From: Dermatophilaceae bacterium Soc4.6
GTDB taxonomy: Bacteria; Actinomycetota; Actinomycetes; Actinomycetales; Dermatophilaceae
Direction: 5' to 3'
DNA: 64,000 nucleotides
Assembly (NCBI GenBank): GCA_039889245.1
Contig: JAZGVH010000002.1
Span: forward strand, 1,736,001-1,800,000
Part shown: one piece after another, positions 7,707-16,861 of the stretch
Layout of the letters: the number at the start of each line of letters is the position of its first letter
Position numbering within the stretch: position 1 is the stretch's first letter
Notes under the pieces: generated by a model
What the model saw: the letters and a program-made list of their open reading frames with translations, nothing else
What the model was told of the DNA's origin: nothing
The model's database searches: none
Translations under genes and position numbers: made by a program

Positions 7707-8218
7707 GCGGAGACCTCGGTGGTCTTCTCGTGCTGGTCGATGCTGGTGAGGATCTCCTGGGTGAGGAGGACGAAGTCTTCGGCGAGGGCGGGGGCGGAGC
7801 CGGGGACCCGGTCGGGGCGGCGGCCTTCCTTGCGGGCTTTCCAGTAGGGCTCGGAAATGTCGACCTGTTCGGCGACCTCGTGGATGAGGAGGCCCTTCTC
7901 CTCGGACTCCACCACCGGGGACAGGGCGTGGCGGATGACGTGGCTGAAGACGGGGGCGGCTCCTCCGAGGACGGTGGTGATGTCGTCGATGGCGTTGCGG
8001 CGGATGACGGTGGCGTTGGTCTCGACGTCGTACAACAGTGCCCCGAGCAGCTCGATGTCGGGATTGGTGCTGCGGACGGCGAGGACTTCGTTGGCGAGGG
8101 CACGCTGGCCGTCGATGCTGGTGCGCCCGGGCCGGGTAGGCACGATAATTTTGTGGGTGGCGCCGAGCGCGAGACGCAGCAGGAGCGGCCGCGGTGATGG
8201 TGTCCTTGCAGCGCGGGC
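7703..8218 (-). pseudogene. ParA-like partition ATPase, N-terminal half missing
   Basis: The open frame carries only the C-terminal half of a ParA/Soj ATPase: LLLRLALGATHKIIVPTRPG then RTSIDGQRALANEVLAV, the segment after Walker B in ParA proteins, followed by IELLGALLYDVETNATVI and a helical C-terminus. The Walker A loop and the first ATPase half are absent; upstream codons lose similarity within about ten residues and reach a TAG at 8219-8221. The first ATG is at 8143, which would give a 146-aa protein unable to bind ATP. A partner-like gene follows with a 4-bp overlap. The locus looks like the remains of a plasmid partition system. Confidence 0.7.
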
Positions 8219-8592
8219 CTAGAAGCTGACGCGGGTGGTGTGGCCGCCTGTCGAGTTGGGCGTGGCCCTGTCGGAACGGCGGACACGCCGGACCCGGACC
8301 CGGATCCGGCGCGGACTCGCTCACACACAGACCAGAGCCTCCCTGTTACAACGGCTTCGCCGCGTCCCAATACTTCTCGGCTTCGCCTCCCCTGCCCTGC
8401 CCGGACCTGCTCGGGCTATCTGCGCTTTGGTGCTCCCCGCTGGAGTCGGGACCGGCGCGAACCGAAGGCGCCTGGTTGAGGCAGGATTATGCCTGATCTT
8501 GACTGCCAGGCCGTCTTGCGGTCTAGGTTTGCCCAGTCGAGGCTGGGGGCTGGGGGAGGTCTTGAAGTTGTGTCGAGTCGTGGAGGTAGTCG
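8219..8592. other. Gap between the ParA remnant and the DUF4236 gene
   Basis: No convincing gene. The N-terminal half of ParA would be expected here on the minus strand but is not found. GGAGG at about 8581-8585 serves the next gene. Confidence 0.4.
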
Positions 8593-9735
8593 ATGGGGTT
8601 CTCGATCCGGGTGATGCCGGGGGTGCGTGTTCGGGCTTCTTCGCGGGGGGTGCGGGCCAGCGTCGGCCCGCGCGCGTTGCGGGTGCATGCCGGCTCTGGG
8701 CGTACCGGCATCTCGACGGGGGTCGGGCCGGTGTCGTACTACACGAGCGTGGGTGGGACGAGCAGGCGTGGACGCTCAGGAGGGTCGGGACGTCCACAAG
8801 GGACGGGCAGTGCGGCAGCGTCTCGTCAGCTGGCGGCTGCGGGACGCCGGGCGGAGAAGGCGGAACAGGCCAAGGCTCTCGCGGACTCGCTGCAGCAGAT
8901 CCTGGACCTGCACCGGGCCGAGTTCGACGCAGCGACCCCGCAGACGCCCACACCTCCACCGCAGGTAGATCTCACGCCGATCCGGGCCCGGCACCGGGCT
9001 GCGGCACGGACCGGTACCCGGCCGTTTTCCGCGCAGCGTAAGGCCGCGGTCGCGGCCGCTGACGTCTCCGCGCAGGCGGAGGCCGACGTGGTCGCCGCGC
9101 GCTGGCGGGACGAGTTCGAGCAGTGGCATCGCGATGCGGACCACTGGTGGACCGCGCTCAACGGGGGCGAGCCACAGACCGTGATGGCAGCCCTAGCCAC
9201 AGCGTTCGAGGACAACGAGGCCGCGGCCGCACCACTGGGGGTCGAAGGCCGCGAGGCGACGTTGGTGGTGTTGGTGCCACCGCCGTCGGCGGTTCCCGAG
9301 CGGCGTCCCACCCTGACCGACTCCGGGAACCTGTCCTTGAAGAAGCTGACGAAGCGTCAGTCGTCGGACCTCTACCTGCAGATGGTGTGCGGGTACCTCC
9401 TGGTCACCCTCAAGGAAGCGTTCGCGGTCGTCCCCGGGCTGCACTCAGTTCGGGTGGTCGCCGTACGCGCCACCCCCGTCGACACCTACGGCCGGGTCCA
9501 GGCCGAAGCGGTGATGGCGGCCCGGGTCGAGCGCTCCCGGCTGGCGGGGGTCCGGTGGGCTGACGCCGACGCCGCGCATGCCGTCAACGACGTCGCAACC
9601 GAGCTGGTCTGGCAGCAGAAGGGCCCATCCCACGAGCTCGTTCCCATCGATCTGAACGCTCACCCCCAGATCGCTACCGTCCTGAACGCCGTCGACATCG
9701 ATGAGTTGGCCGACGCGACACCAAGGACACACTGA
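8593..9735 (+). CDS. DUF4236-domain protein
   Basis: 380-aa protein. Residues 1-55 (MGFSIRVMPGVRVRASSRGV, then ASVGPRALRVHAGSGRTGIS and a TGVGPVSYYTS end) match the short beta-rich DUF4236 domain, which typically opens proteins of plasmids and prophages. A helical region follows (AGRRAEKAEQAKALADSLQQ), then an unrecognised C-terminal domain with SLKKLTKRQSSDLYLQMVCG and VVPGLHSVRVVAVRATPVD. GGAGG lies 8 nt before the ATG. It is soluble and probably cytoplasmic. A 60-codon paralogue of the N-terminal domain lies at 11242. Function unknown. Confidence 0.75.
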   Translation: MGFSIRVMPGVRVRASSRGVRASVGPRALRVHAGSGRTGISTGVGPVSYYTSVGGTSRRGRSGGSGRPQGTGSAAASRQLAAAGRRAEKAEQAKALADSLQQILDLHRAEFDAATPQTPTPPPQVDLTPIRARHRAAARTGTRPFSAQRKAAVAAADVSAQAEADVVAARWRDEFEQWHRDADHWWTALNGGEPQTVMAALATAFEDNEAAAAPLGVEGREATLVVLVPPPSAVPERRPTLTDSGNLSLKKLTKRQSSDLYLQMVCGYLLVTLKEAFAVVPGLHSVRVVAVRATPVDTYGRVQAEAVMAARVERSRLAGVRWADADAAHAVNDVATELVWQQKGPSHELVPIDLNAHPQIATVLNAVDIDELADATPRTH

Positions 9736-9813
9736 ACGCGGCGGGCGGCGTGGGTCACGGAGCTGCAGCGTCGGGCCGAGTTCTCACCGTAGGCACGCGG
9801 CACTGGTGGGGAG

Positions 9814-11082
9814 CTACTTGTAGAACACCCGCACCCCGCCGTGGTGGGAGCACGCACCCTGATGGTGGGCCGCGTAGGAGTACGTGCCGTCGTTGCATTG
9901 GGCGGTCGCGCCACCACCTGGCAGCACTGGCGGGGCCGGCGGCGGTGGTGCAGGTGCTGGAGCAAGGGCAGGCGGGGTGGTCCGAGCAGGAGCTTTCGGC
10001 GGGATGCTTGCCAGTGGACGCGGCGCCGGTTTCGCTGTTGGCGTGATCGTTGCGTACCTCTGATATGCGGTCCACCAGTTACTCGCGATCGCTTTTTGCG
10101 CCGACGCGAGAGTAAGTTGTCCCGCACAGACCAAAGTGTGAAGCTGGTCCTCCAGTCGGTCCTTGCTCGTCGCTCCCACCAGGACCCCCGCACCCTGAGC
10201 ACTCGTAGGCGTCTGAGACGGCTGCGGCCACAGGTTCGCGGCTGAGGCGGGTGCTCCACCCAGCTCCAACGGGATGAGGTGGTCCTCTTGGTAGTCGCCA
10301 GCGTTGACGTCACCGTGGTAGCCGTACCCGGAGGCGAGCTGGGCGGACTTGATCGCTTGCGTCACGTTGGTGGCCGGACGGACCGTGTCCGCCCACCCAG
10401 CGACGCAGATCGTCTGCTGGATGCTCGCCTGAGTGACTCTGGGATTCAACGCGCCCGGCGTGCGATGCGGGTTCGGCAGAACCACCCCCGACGCCATCAC
10501 CACCACCGTGCCGACGCCCGTACCGGCCGGCGCCGTCGTGGCCGTCGTCGCGGTCGTCGTCGGAGGCGCCGTCGTCTCCACCGGCCCCGCCATCGTCGTT
10601 GATGTCGTGGTCGACGCCGAGGTGGGCGCTACGGCCGTGCCGCTACCGGGTGAGGGCGGGGCCGCGATCGCCCCGCCTGTGAACATGGCCAGCAGTGCCA
10701 CGGCCATGGTGGCGATCCCCGCTCTTCGTCCGTGCAGGCGGGCCCAGCCCACGGAACCGCGGATCAGGACGACCATCGCCACCACGAGCCCGAAAAGGCC
10801 CACGAGCGTCAGACCACCACTGACTCCGCTGCTGGCCAGGCCCAGGGCAAGCGTCGCTACCAGCCCACCCCACCCCAGGCCCTGGAGGGGACGAGGTAAG
10901 TAGCCGGTGCGTGACGGCGTCGAGGCCGCGATCAACGGCGACCATTCCGCAGTCGTGTCCTGTGGGCCGGCAGCGGCACTCGAGACGATGACGGCCGGGT
11001 CCGTATAGGGCGTCCACTGCTGACCGTCCCAGTAGCGCATCCCACCCTGAGGGTGGCCATACCAACCAGCCTGAACACTCAC
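9814..11082 (-). CDS. DUF2510 membrane protein with nuclease-like and DUF3761 domains
   Basis: 422-aa protein. Residues 1-30 are a DUF2510 domain (AGWYGHPQGGMRYWDGQQW). Two membrane segments follow at about 75-105 and 125-145 (IATMAVALLAMFTGGAIAAP), then a Thr/Ala-rich linker. Residues 215-355 contain GDYQEDHLIPLELGGAPASA followed by NLWPQP, an arrangement like the His-metal core of HNH-type nucleases. The last 28 residues (AQCNDGTYSYAAHHQGACSH then HGG) are a DUF3761 domain, a short extracellular module. The folded part is therefore probably outside the cell. It could be a cell-surface nuclease or wall-associated protein; catalysis is inferred from one motif only. Confidence 0.72.
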   Translation of the reverse strand: MSVQAGWYGHPQGGMRYWDGQQWTPYTDPAVIVSSAAAGPQDTTAEWSPLIAASTPSRTGYLPRPLQGLGWGGLVATLALGLASSGVSGGLTLVGLFGLVVAMVVLIRGSVGWARLHGRRAGIATMAVALLAMFTGGAIAAPPSPGSGTAVAPTSASTTTSTTMAGPVETTAPPTTTATTATTAPAGTGVGTVVVMASGVVLPNPHRTPGALNPRVTQASIQQTICVAGWADTVRPATNVTQAIKSAQLASGYGYHGDVNAGDYQEDHLIPLELGGAPASAANLWPQPSQTPTSAQGAGVLVGATSKDRLEDQLHTLVCAGQLTLASAQKAIASNWWTAYQRYATITPTAKPAPRPLASIPPKAPARTTPPALAPAPAPPPPAPPVLPGGGATAQCNDGTYSYAAHHQGACSHHGGVRVFYK

Positions 11083-11241
11083 GACGCCCCCGACCCTAGA
11101 CCGTGCTTTTCACCCGGAGCGTAGCCGCGACGGTTGTGGAGCGCGAGGAACCACCGCAACGCACCAGGCCCCCTGAAGGAGTGCGCCGCAGCTGTGGCTC
11201 GCTTGTCGAACAGATTGCTTGCTGCCCCTAGTCTTCGCCGT

Positions 11242-11424
11242 ATGGGCTTTGGAATCGGCTTGGGGGCGGCGCTCTCCAGCGTCCACGTCAGCACACGCGG
11301 CGTTGGTTTGAGCAGCGGGATCGGACCTCTCAGCTTCTACGCTCCTCCTGGTCGCCGGCGCCGTCGGAAGCCCAGAGGGGTCCAGTTCCCGGCCTGGTCC
11401 CGTACGTCGGTTGCTGTGTGGTGA
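11242..11424 (+). CDS. Short DUF4236-like protein
   Basis: 60-aa product from ATG 11242: MGFGIGLGAALSSVHVSTRG, then VGLSSGIGPLSFYAPP and a basic tail. It follows the DUF4236 pattern of the 380-aa protein at 8593 (MGFxIx, ... STGVGPVSYY) but stops after the domain. The longer frame from 11134 lacks support. It may be a stand-alone domain protein or the stump of a longer gene. Confidence 0.55.
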   Translation: MGFGIGLGAALSSVHVSTRGVGLSSGIGPLSFYAPPGRRRRRKPRGVQFPAWSRTSVAVW

Positions 11425-11750
11425 TGCTCCTCGTCTCCGCTTGCTCGGACAAGGCACCTGAGGTTGTCATGACCACCACGCCCACCGCCAGCGCGGAATG
11501 TCAAAGGGCCGTGAAGGTGGCAGATCACGTCGCCGGCTACGACCCAACCAGAAGCTCCCACCCGTCGCTCAGCCTTGAGCAAGTGCGGCTTCTAGCGCGG
11601 GTAGTCGTCAACAACGAACAGCGCTCGACCCTACACTCGTGGCGCAGTCCCAGGAGTTGCTCGCTAAGACCTCGGGCTGACAAAGAATCCATTCGGTGCA
11701 CTGTGCACGGCGCTCGTCCCCCTGCGTGTCGAGGCTGGCGCCGCTTGTGA
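11418..11750 (+). CDS. Possible lipoprotein fragment
   Basis: Overlaps the end of the preceding gene. The N-terminus MVMLLVSACSDKAPEVVM resembles a lipobox (LVSAC) but is shorter than a normal signal peptide; in-frame upstream codons extend the hydrophobic stretch without a good start. Coding quality declines after about residue 75. It may be a lipoprotein whose start was lost, or a remnant. Confidence 0.3.
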   Translation: MVMLLVSACSDKAPEVVMTTTPTASAECQRAVKVADHVAGYDPTRSSHPSLSLEQVRLLARVVVNNEQRSTLHSWRSPRSCSLRPRADKESIRCTVHGARPPACRGWRRL

Positions 11751-12547
11751 CCACGGTCTCCCCTGGACACCACGATCAGGTCGTAGAGGGGCTGGCGCTG
11801 TGCGAGCGCCGATCCGGATCCCGCCGAGGTGAGCGTGTGTGGTCTCCGCTGCGGGTTCGGTGCCTGACTGCGGCCGTCCCGGGAGCGGCGTTGACACGTC
11901 CGCGTCCCCCCAAGGTCACGGTGGCGCGTTGGTGACGCCGCACCGATGTTGCGCGGTCGCCTGCGGAGCGCAATGTTGGCGTTCAGACAGTCAATGGTGG
12001 CGCGCCTGTTCCCCCCGAGCCAGGTGCGTCACCATCGGTCTACCTCGAGTAGCTACCTCGCTGAGGTGGTGGTGTGGGGGTCGTGGAGGTCGGTCCCGCA
12101 CAGAGGGCGGCTGATGGGCCCCGCCTGCGCGACGGACAGCGCGACCCAGATCCTCCTCGGACTCGCACATCCGCAGACCAGCGCGACCCCGCTGCGGCGA
12201 TTCTTCGCATCCCATTAGTCGTAGATGTCATCAGCGGTGGGCCCGTCTCGCTGTCGGGGGCACCCCGTCCGACAGGTCCGTCAGGTCCAGTAGTGCTGAG
12301 GGGTCGGCCGCCCTCGGCGCGCCGGTAGGCGCGGATCCCGCGGCCGAGGTCGTCGACCTGGGCAGCGTAGTCGTGCAGGGTGTGGTCGGGGACCGACGTC
12401 GCGGACCAGCCGATGCCGATGTCCTGCACCTCCTGCGCACCCGGGGTGGTCTCGCCCGACTGCGGCGCCGTTCGCGACTACGTCGGGTGAGGTCCGTACA
12501 GCTGCTCACGTTGCCGGTGTGGCAGAGAGCAGTCAGCCTCGCAACAC
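11751..12547. other. Gene-poor stretch with a decayed frame
   Basis: No intact gene. A leftward frame covering about 12204-12470 has good GC-rich codon use (HDYAAQVDDLGRGIRAYRRA) but starts after a TAG, and its codon quality fades at both ends. It is probably the leftover of an accessory gene. No hairpins or repeats of note. Confidence 0.4.
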
Positions 12548-14053
12548 CTAGCGTTCGCATCCGATGTTGAGCGCCGATATTCGGGGGACTGTACGGCTGC
12601 GGTCCTCGTGCCCCCGGCCGCTGGACGGGCGCGGCTCCCCGGTGGGCGTAGGAGGGGTATTGCGGGTGGCTGCGGCGTGGAGGGCGGCGCTGGCGGAGTC
12701 TGCTGTCATGGCGTGGCCGATGATCTGCTGGGCGTGGCGGGTGATGACGGCACGGACGGGTGGGGGCGGGGGTATCTGACGGTCGTGGTGGACATCGCCG
12801 GCGTTGACCCAGGCGGCGAGGGTGGGGGCGGCGCTGCTGGCGGCGGCCATGGCCTGGGCGCCTCGCGCGGCCACCGAGAGGGCGGGGTCCTGGAGCGTGT
12901 CGCGGACGACGTGGGCCAGGTCGACGGCGACGCTCACGTCGCGGTGGAGGGCGCCGGTGACGGCCGCGAGGTCAACCCGGGTGGCCATCGCGGCGGGGCT
13001 GGCGAGGCTGGCGTGGTGGTGGGTGATGTCCCGCAGGGCGGCGTGGACGTCGTTGCCAGCGAGCAGGAGATCGGGGTCGAGACGTCGGTGCCGGCCGAGC
13101 ATGGGCTCGAGGTCGGCGGCGAGTCTGCCCCAGGCGTGCTCGAGGTCCGTCAGGGCCGGCAGGAGCCGGTGGGTGTGCTGCTGGGGGTCGAGCAGGCCAC
13201 GGCTGGCGGCGGCTGAGCCGATGATGCCGGTGGCGGCCGTGACAGTTCTTTGGACCTGCGCGATCCAGTCAAGGTTCGCTGCGGTGGGGGGCCCGGTGAG
13301 GGTGCGGTGCGCCTGGAGGTTCCAGCGGGCCAGGGCCTGCTCAAGGCGGGTGACCTGCCCACGGTCGGGGTGCCCAGTGCTGGCTGGGCTGTCCGGCCCG
13401 CCCCGGCTCTCGCGATGCTGCCTGGTCAGGGCGGTGGGCCAGCGGGTGTCGAGGTAGGAGGCGGCGAGCCGTTCGGTGGTGGCGATGCGGCGGCTGGCGT
13501 CGCGGGCCCGCTGGAGGGACTCGCCGGGCGGGAGGGTGTGGCGGGCGTCGAGGCGTCGCTGCAGGTCCCGGGCGTGCCGGTCCAGCGACACCGCGACGGC
13601 GTGCCCGGAGACGGACAGCACGTGCATCACCCTGGTCCGGGCTGCCTCAGCGTCGGCGTGCCCTACCGCCGACAGGGCTGCGGTGGGGTGGCGGCGGGCC
13701 CTGACGAGCTCGGCCGCGCGGGCCAGGGCCGTGGCCACCGCCTCCAGTGCCGGGTCGCCGTCGCCCGCGCCGGGCCAGCGGGCCTGTCGGTGGGTGTGGT
13801 GCAGCCCCTGGGTGATGCCGTGGATGCGGCGCATACTCGGGTCACCGGTGCGGTCGGGAATGGCCGACCACAGGTCGGCGGCGGCGTCGACGACCTCGCC
13901 CCAGCTGCGCACCCGCGCCATGGCCCGGTCGGGGTCGGGGTCCCACAGCGCGGCCCGGGCGGTCAGGTCGGCGTCGAGGAGCAGCTCGCCCACACTGCGG
14001 CCATCCACCCCCGCAGCGGCGGCGCCTGCGGGGACGTCACCCGGCCTGGTCAT
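12548..14053 (-). CDS. Large helical hypothetical protein of a mobile element
   Basis: 501-aa protein from ATG at 14053, which overlaps the stop of the upstream gene by 4 bp (ATGA), so the pair is translationally coupled. It is almost entirely predicted alpha-helical, alanine- and arginine-rich, without signal peptide, membrane segments or recognisable catalytic motifs. Repeated helical blocks such as VRSWGEVVDAAADLWSAIPD, VTRLEQALARWNLQAHRTL and LTDLEHAWGRLAADLEPML suggest an elongated bundle. Proteins of this build are common in actinobacterial ICEs. A structural or DNA-transfer accessory role is only inference. Confidence 0.7.
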   Translation of the reverse strand: MTRPGDVPAGAAAAGVDGRSVGELLLDADLTARAALWDPDPDRAMARVRSWGEVVDAAADLWSAIPDRTGDPSMRRIHGITQGLHHTHRQARWPGAGDGDPALEAVATALARAAELVRARRHPTAALSAVGHADAEAARTRVMHVLSVSGHAVAVSLDRHARDLQRRLDARHTLPPGESLQRARDASRRIATTERLAASYLDTRWPTALTRQHRESRGGPDSPASTGHPDRGQVTRLEQALARWNLQAHRTLTGPPTAANLDWIAQVQRTVTAATGIIGSAAASRGLLDPQQHTHRLLPALTDLEHAWGRLAADLEPMLGRHRRLDPDLLLAGNDVHAALRDITHHHASLASPAAMATRVDLAAVTGALHRDVSVAVDLAHVVRDTLQDPALSVAARGAQAMAAASSAAPTLAAWVNAGDVHHDRQIPPPPPVRAVITRHAQQIIGHAMTADSASAALHAAATRNTPPTPTGEPRPSSGRGHEDRSRTVPRISALNIGCER

Positions 14054-14400
14054 GCGCGTGCCTCCCTGACGAGGTCGCACAGGGCGATGACCACGCCGGT
14101 GGCACCGGGAGGGAACTGCTCGATGGGGTGGCGTCGGGTTGCGGTCTCCGCGACCTGGATGAGGCCGACCATGTCGAGCCCGGTGGTCTGCGCGCCCAGC
14201 ACGACGTCGTCGAGGAGGTGGTCCAGCTCGGGCGGCAGCAGTCCGGTCGCGGCCGCGGCGATGCTGTGCGCCCACAGGGCGGTGGAGTGCAGGGCCGGGG
14301 TGGTGGCGGCCTGTCGGTAGCCGCGGTCGGCCGCCTCGACCAGCAGCGCGATGACCTCCCGCCACGTGTCGTGGGCGGGAAAGGTGTCCTGGCCGGTCAT
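14050..14400 (-). CDS. Small helical hypothetical protein coupled to the next gene
   Basis: 116-aa protein starting MTGQDTFPAHDTWREVIALL. GAAGGAG lies 7 nt upstream of the ATG at 14400; an ATG at 14406 is too close to that site. Helical, with LLPPELDHLLDDVVLGAQTT and a C-terminus VVIALCDLVREARA. No family recognised. Its stop overlaps the start of the 501-aa gene by 4 bp, so the two probably act together. Confidence 0.68.
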   Translation of the reverse strand: MTGQDTFPAHDTWREVIALLVEAADRGYRQAATTPALHSTALWAHSIAAAATGLLPPELDHLLDDVVLGAQTTGLDMVGLIQVAETATRRHPIEQFPPGATGVVIALCDLVREARA

Positions 14401-14660
14401 GTGCATGCTCCTTCGTTGCAGTGCCCTCGGGGTCACAGTCGGGTGCCGTGGGCTTGGGCGTGGGTCTCGTCCCTCATCGAGCCAGCCCCGACGCTGGGTG
14501 CGCTGCCGCGTCCTGGCGGCGGTGGAGAAGCGATAGGTGTCAGTGCGGGTGTGGACACTGGCGTCATCACCCGAAAGCCGAGGCCCGGCTGCTGGTGGTC
14601 ACTCGGACCGTTCGGGACCGAATTTCGGTTCCACTCGGGCTAGACTCTCTGGGAGGGGAG

Positions 14661-15530
14661 GTGGGTGTCGATGACGCGGCGGATCGCGAAGGCGCTAGCG
14701 GTGACCCCTGGCCTGCTGGTCAGCACGGTGGTGACGTCGAGGGGGGGTCCGTCCTTCCCCCTGTGGTTGGGGCTGCCCTGTTCGTCGGTGGGCTGCTGGC
14801 TGCGGCGGCGCTGCTGTCCGGTCGAGGCGAGGCCGTCGGTGCGCGGCTGCTTCTGATGTCGCGTCCCGCCCGGGACGACGAGCTGCGCCTGCTGGCGCCG
14901 GCGGTGACCATCCTGTGCCGGGCCGGGCTCGGTCCGCCCCTGGTCGAGCTGCGCGTACGGGAGGGCGAGGCGGCGGTGGTTGCGGCCGGGATGGGCCGGC
15001 GCACGGTCGTCGTCTCCGCCGGGCTGCTGGAGGCGGTCGTCGACGGTGCCCTCCCCCAGGCGCAGGCGGCTGCGGTGATCGGCCACGCGGCGGCGCTGAC
15101 CCGGGGCGGCTGGGTGCGGTCCGATCCGGTGATCAAGTTCTGGTCCCTGCCGTGGCAGCTGCTGCGGGCTGTGGCCCTGGCCGCGGCCCGGGTCGGGCGG
15201 CGGCTCCCGCTGACCTCGCTCGCCTGGCGGGGGCGGGTCGTCGTGGTGGTGATCGCGACAGTGCAGAACGTCCAGGAGGGTCAGCCGTGGCTGGCGCTCG
15301 GCATCGGCGCCGTCGGAGCACTCAGCTACGCGATCCCGATCTGGGAGGGGCGCTGGGAGCAGACGATGCTCAACGCCGGCGACGCAGCCCTGGCCGACGC
15401 CGGTCTCGCGGCGCCCTGGGCCGCGTTCCTGCGCCGCTGCCCGCCGACGCCGACGCTACGGACCCGGCTGCGGGGGCTCGAGGAGGCGACCCCTGCCGGG
15501 CGACCGGTCGGGCTCGTCGTCGGTCGCTGA
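14661..15530 (+). CDS. M48-like membrane protein lacking the catalytic motif
   Basis: About 289 aa from a GTG at 14661; a G-rich stretch precedes it but the start is uncertain. Membrane segments lie near the N-terminus (VVGAALFVGGLLAAAALL) and in the middle (LPWQLLRAVALAAARVG, ALGIGAVGALSYAIPIW). The part TVVVSAGLLEAVVDGALPQA then QAAAVIGHAAALTRGGWV follows the plan of M48 peptidases (VVSTGLL...LAHELAH), but the zinc-binding HExxH is replaced by IGHAAAL. It should therefore be catalytically dead, perhaps a membrane scaffold or regulator. It diverges from the 501-aa/116-aa pair. Confidence 0.6.
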   Translation: MGVDDAADREGASGDPWPAGQHGGDVEGGSVLPPVVGAALFVGGLLAAAALLSGRGEAVGARLLLMSRPARDDELRLLAPAVTILCRAGLGPPLVELRVREGEAAVVAAGMGRRTVVVSAGLLEAVVDGALPQAQAAAVIGHAAALTRGGWVRSDPVIKFWSLPWQLLRAVALAAARVGRRLPLTSLAWRGRVVVVVIATVQNVQEGQPWLALGIGAVGALSYAIPIWEGRWEQTMLNAGDAALADAGLAAPWAAFLRRCPPTPTLRTRLRGLEEATPAGRPVGLVVGR

Positions 15531-15779
15531 CGCCAACGCCCTTGACCGTTAAGTTGGGCGCCCGGCCCGCAGCTCCGGCGCGCACCGGCATGGCGCTCAT
15601 CTCCTCCTCGTCCCATGGCTGTCCGTGCAGCGCTCACGACCCCGGCCCAACCCACCTCCGGACCACGTCCACCCCACGTCCACCGACGTCCACCCCACGT
15701 CCAGAGACGGCGAACTCTGGAGTCATCCGCGACCATCGTGGCCTGCTGTTGGCCATCCGGTGCTGGAGGGGGCTTGCGG

Positions 15780-16166
15780 TCATCGTGGCGGTGGTGGTCC
15801 GTGGCGGATCACGCCGTGCCCGACCTCGGGGTCCCACTCCAGGTATCTGGTGATCTCGGCGGGGGTCCGGACCTGGTGGACCACCGACGGTTCGCGCTGG
15901 TGTTGGTTCTGCCGGTAGAGGGCTTTCCGTGCGGAGGCCTCGCTGGCGTAGGAGCCGAGCAGGACGACGGCGTCGTCGGGTGAGTCGGCCCCGACCTGCA
16001 CCACCCACCAGCGAGGACGGCTACCGGGACGCGGGCGACGGCTGGGCCCGCTGGTGTGGGGCAGCCCCGTCCCAGCCGTCGCCAGGGTGGGTCCGTCGGT
16101 GGCGGGCGCCGGCGTGTCCATCGCCGGTCTGCTCGCTCGCCCCCCGCGAGGTCGAGGCGCTGACAA
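15780..16166 (-). CDS. Small conserved-looking hypothetical protein
   Basis: Up to 128 aa. The folded part is PRWWVVQVGADSPDDAVVLL, then GSYASEASARKALYRQNQHQ and a strand/helix end (AEITRYLEWDPEVGHGVIRH), with a basic, proline-rich N-terminus. An ATG at 16121 is an alternative start. No family recognised; the small alpha/beta pattern resembles SPOR-like or KTSC-like mini-domains but without proof. It lies directly after the recombinase remnant on the same strand. Confidence 0.5.
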   Translation of the reverse strand: MSAPRPRGGRASRPAMDTPAPATDGPTLATAGTGLPHTSGPSRRPRPGSRPRWWVVQVGADSPDDAVVLLGSYASEASARKALYRQNQHQREPSVVHQVRTPAEITRYLEWDPEVGHGVIRHGPPPPR

Positions 16167-16195
16167 AGTGGCCGCGGGAGCGATGACGTCGGCGT

Positions 16196-16772
16196 ACGCC
16201 CGGCGGCCGTCGAGGCGTCGTACAGCGACTGCCGCGAGCAGCCCAGGTCCCGCGCGACCTTCGCCTTGGGGACCCCCTCGTCGACGAGGCGTCGGGCCTG
16301 AGAGACCTGGTCTTCGCTCAGTGCTCGGGTCCGCCCCCGGTAGACGCCACGCGCCTTCGCCAGCTCGATGCCCTCACGCTGTCGCTCCCGGATCAGGGCT
16401 CGCTCGAGCTGCGCGACCGCGCCGAGAATGTGCAGCTGGAATGTGGCTAGATGCTCTCCCCCGCGGCCAGCACCGGTCGCCTCGGGGGGCTTGAACGTCA
16501 GCCCTTCGGTCACGAACTCCACGACGACGCCGCGGGCGGTGAGCTCCTCGACGCTGGGCAAGGTCGACCACCGAGCGGGCCAGCCGATCCATCGACGCGA
16601 CCCGGACCGTGTCACCGGCGCGCACGTCCCGCAACAACGACGTCAGGTCCGTCCGCTCGGCCCGGCTCTTGCCACTGAGGCGGTTCTCGAATACCTCGTC
16701 GACCTACCCGATCGCGGCCAGCTGCCGGTCCAGGTGCTGGTCGACACTGCTGACCCGCACGTAGCCGACCAT
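16196..16772 (-). pseudogene. Second serine recombinase remnant
   Basis: From ATG at 16772 the frame reads MVGYVRVSSVDQHLDRQLAA with the YVRVS catalytic-serine context. A TAG at 16704-16706 interrupts it at codon 23. It continues as VDEVFENRLSGKSRAERTDL and DTVRVASMDRLARSVVDL, then shifts frame near 16560 into LPSVEELTARGVVVEFVTEG, the hydrophobic core (HILGAVAQLERALIRERQRE) and the C-terminal helix-turn-helix (SQARRLVDEGVPKAKVARDL). All parts of a Tn3-type resolvase are there, so decay is recent: one amber codon and at least one frameshift. A perfect 30-bp palindrome lies 90 bp beyond its start. Confidence 0.85.
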
Positions 16773-16861
16773 CTATCCAGACATGTCTAGATCTTACGGC
16801 AGAACCGTCCAGGAATGCCGATTCAGACTCGTCCGTACGCTCCCCCGGCTCGTCCAACCGA

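Noticed and set aside
6915-8324. Single 469-aa protein across the ParA-like gene
   Set aside because: Its first 206 residues are out-of-frame translation of the ParA-like gene; the natural start is at 7706.
12548-14365. 605-aa version of the helical protein
   Set aside because: The first 104 residues are an out-of-frame reading of the coupled 116-aa gene; ATGA coupling fixes the start at 14053.
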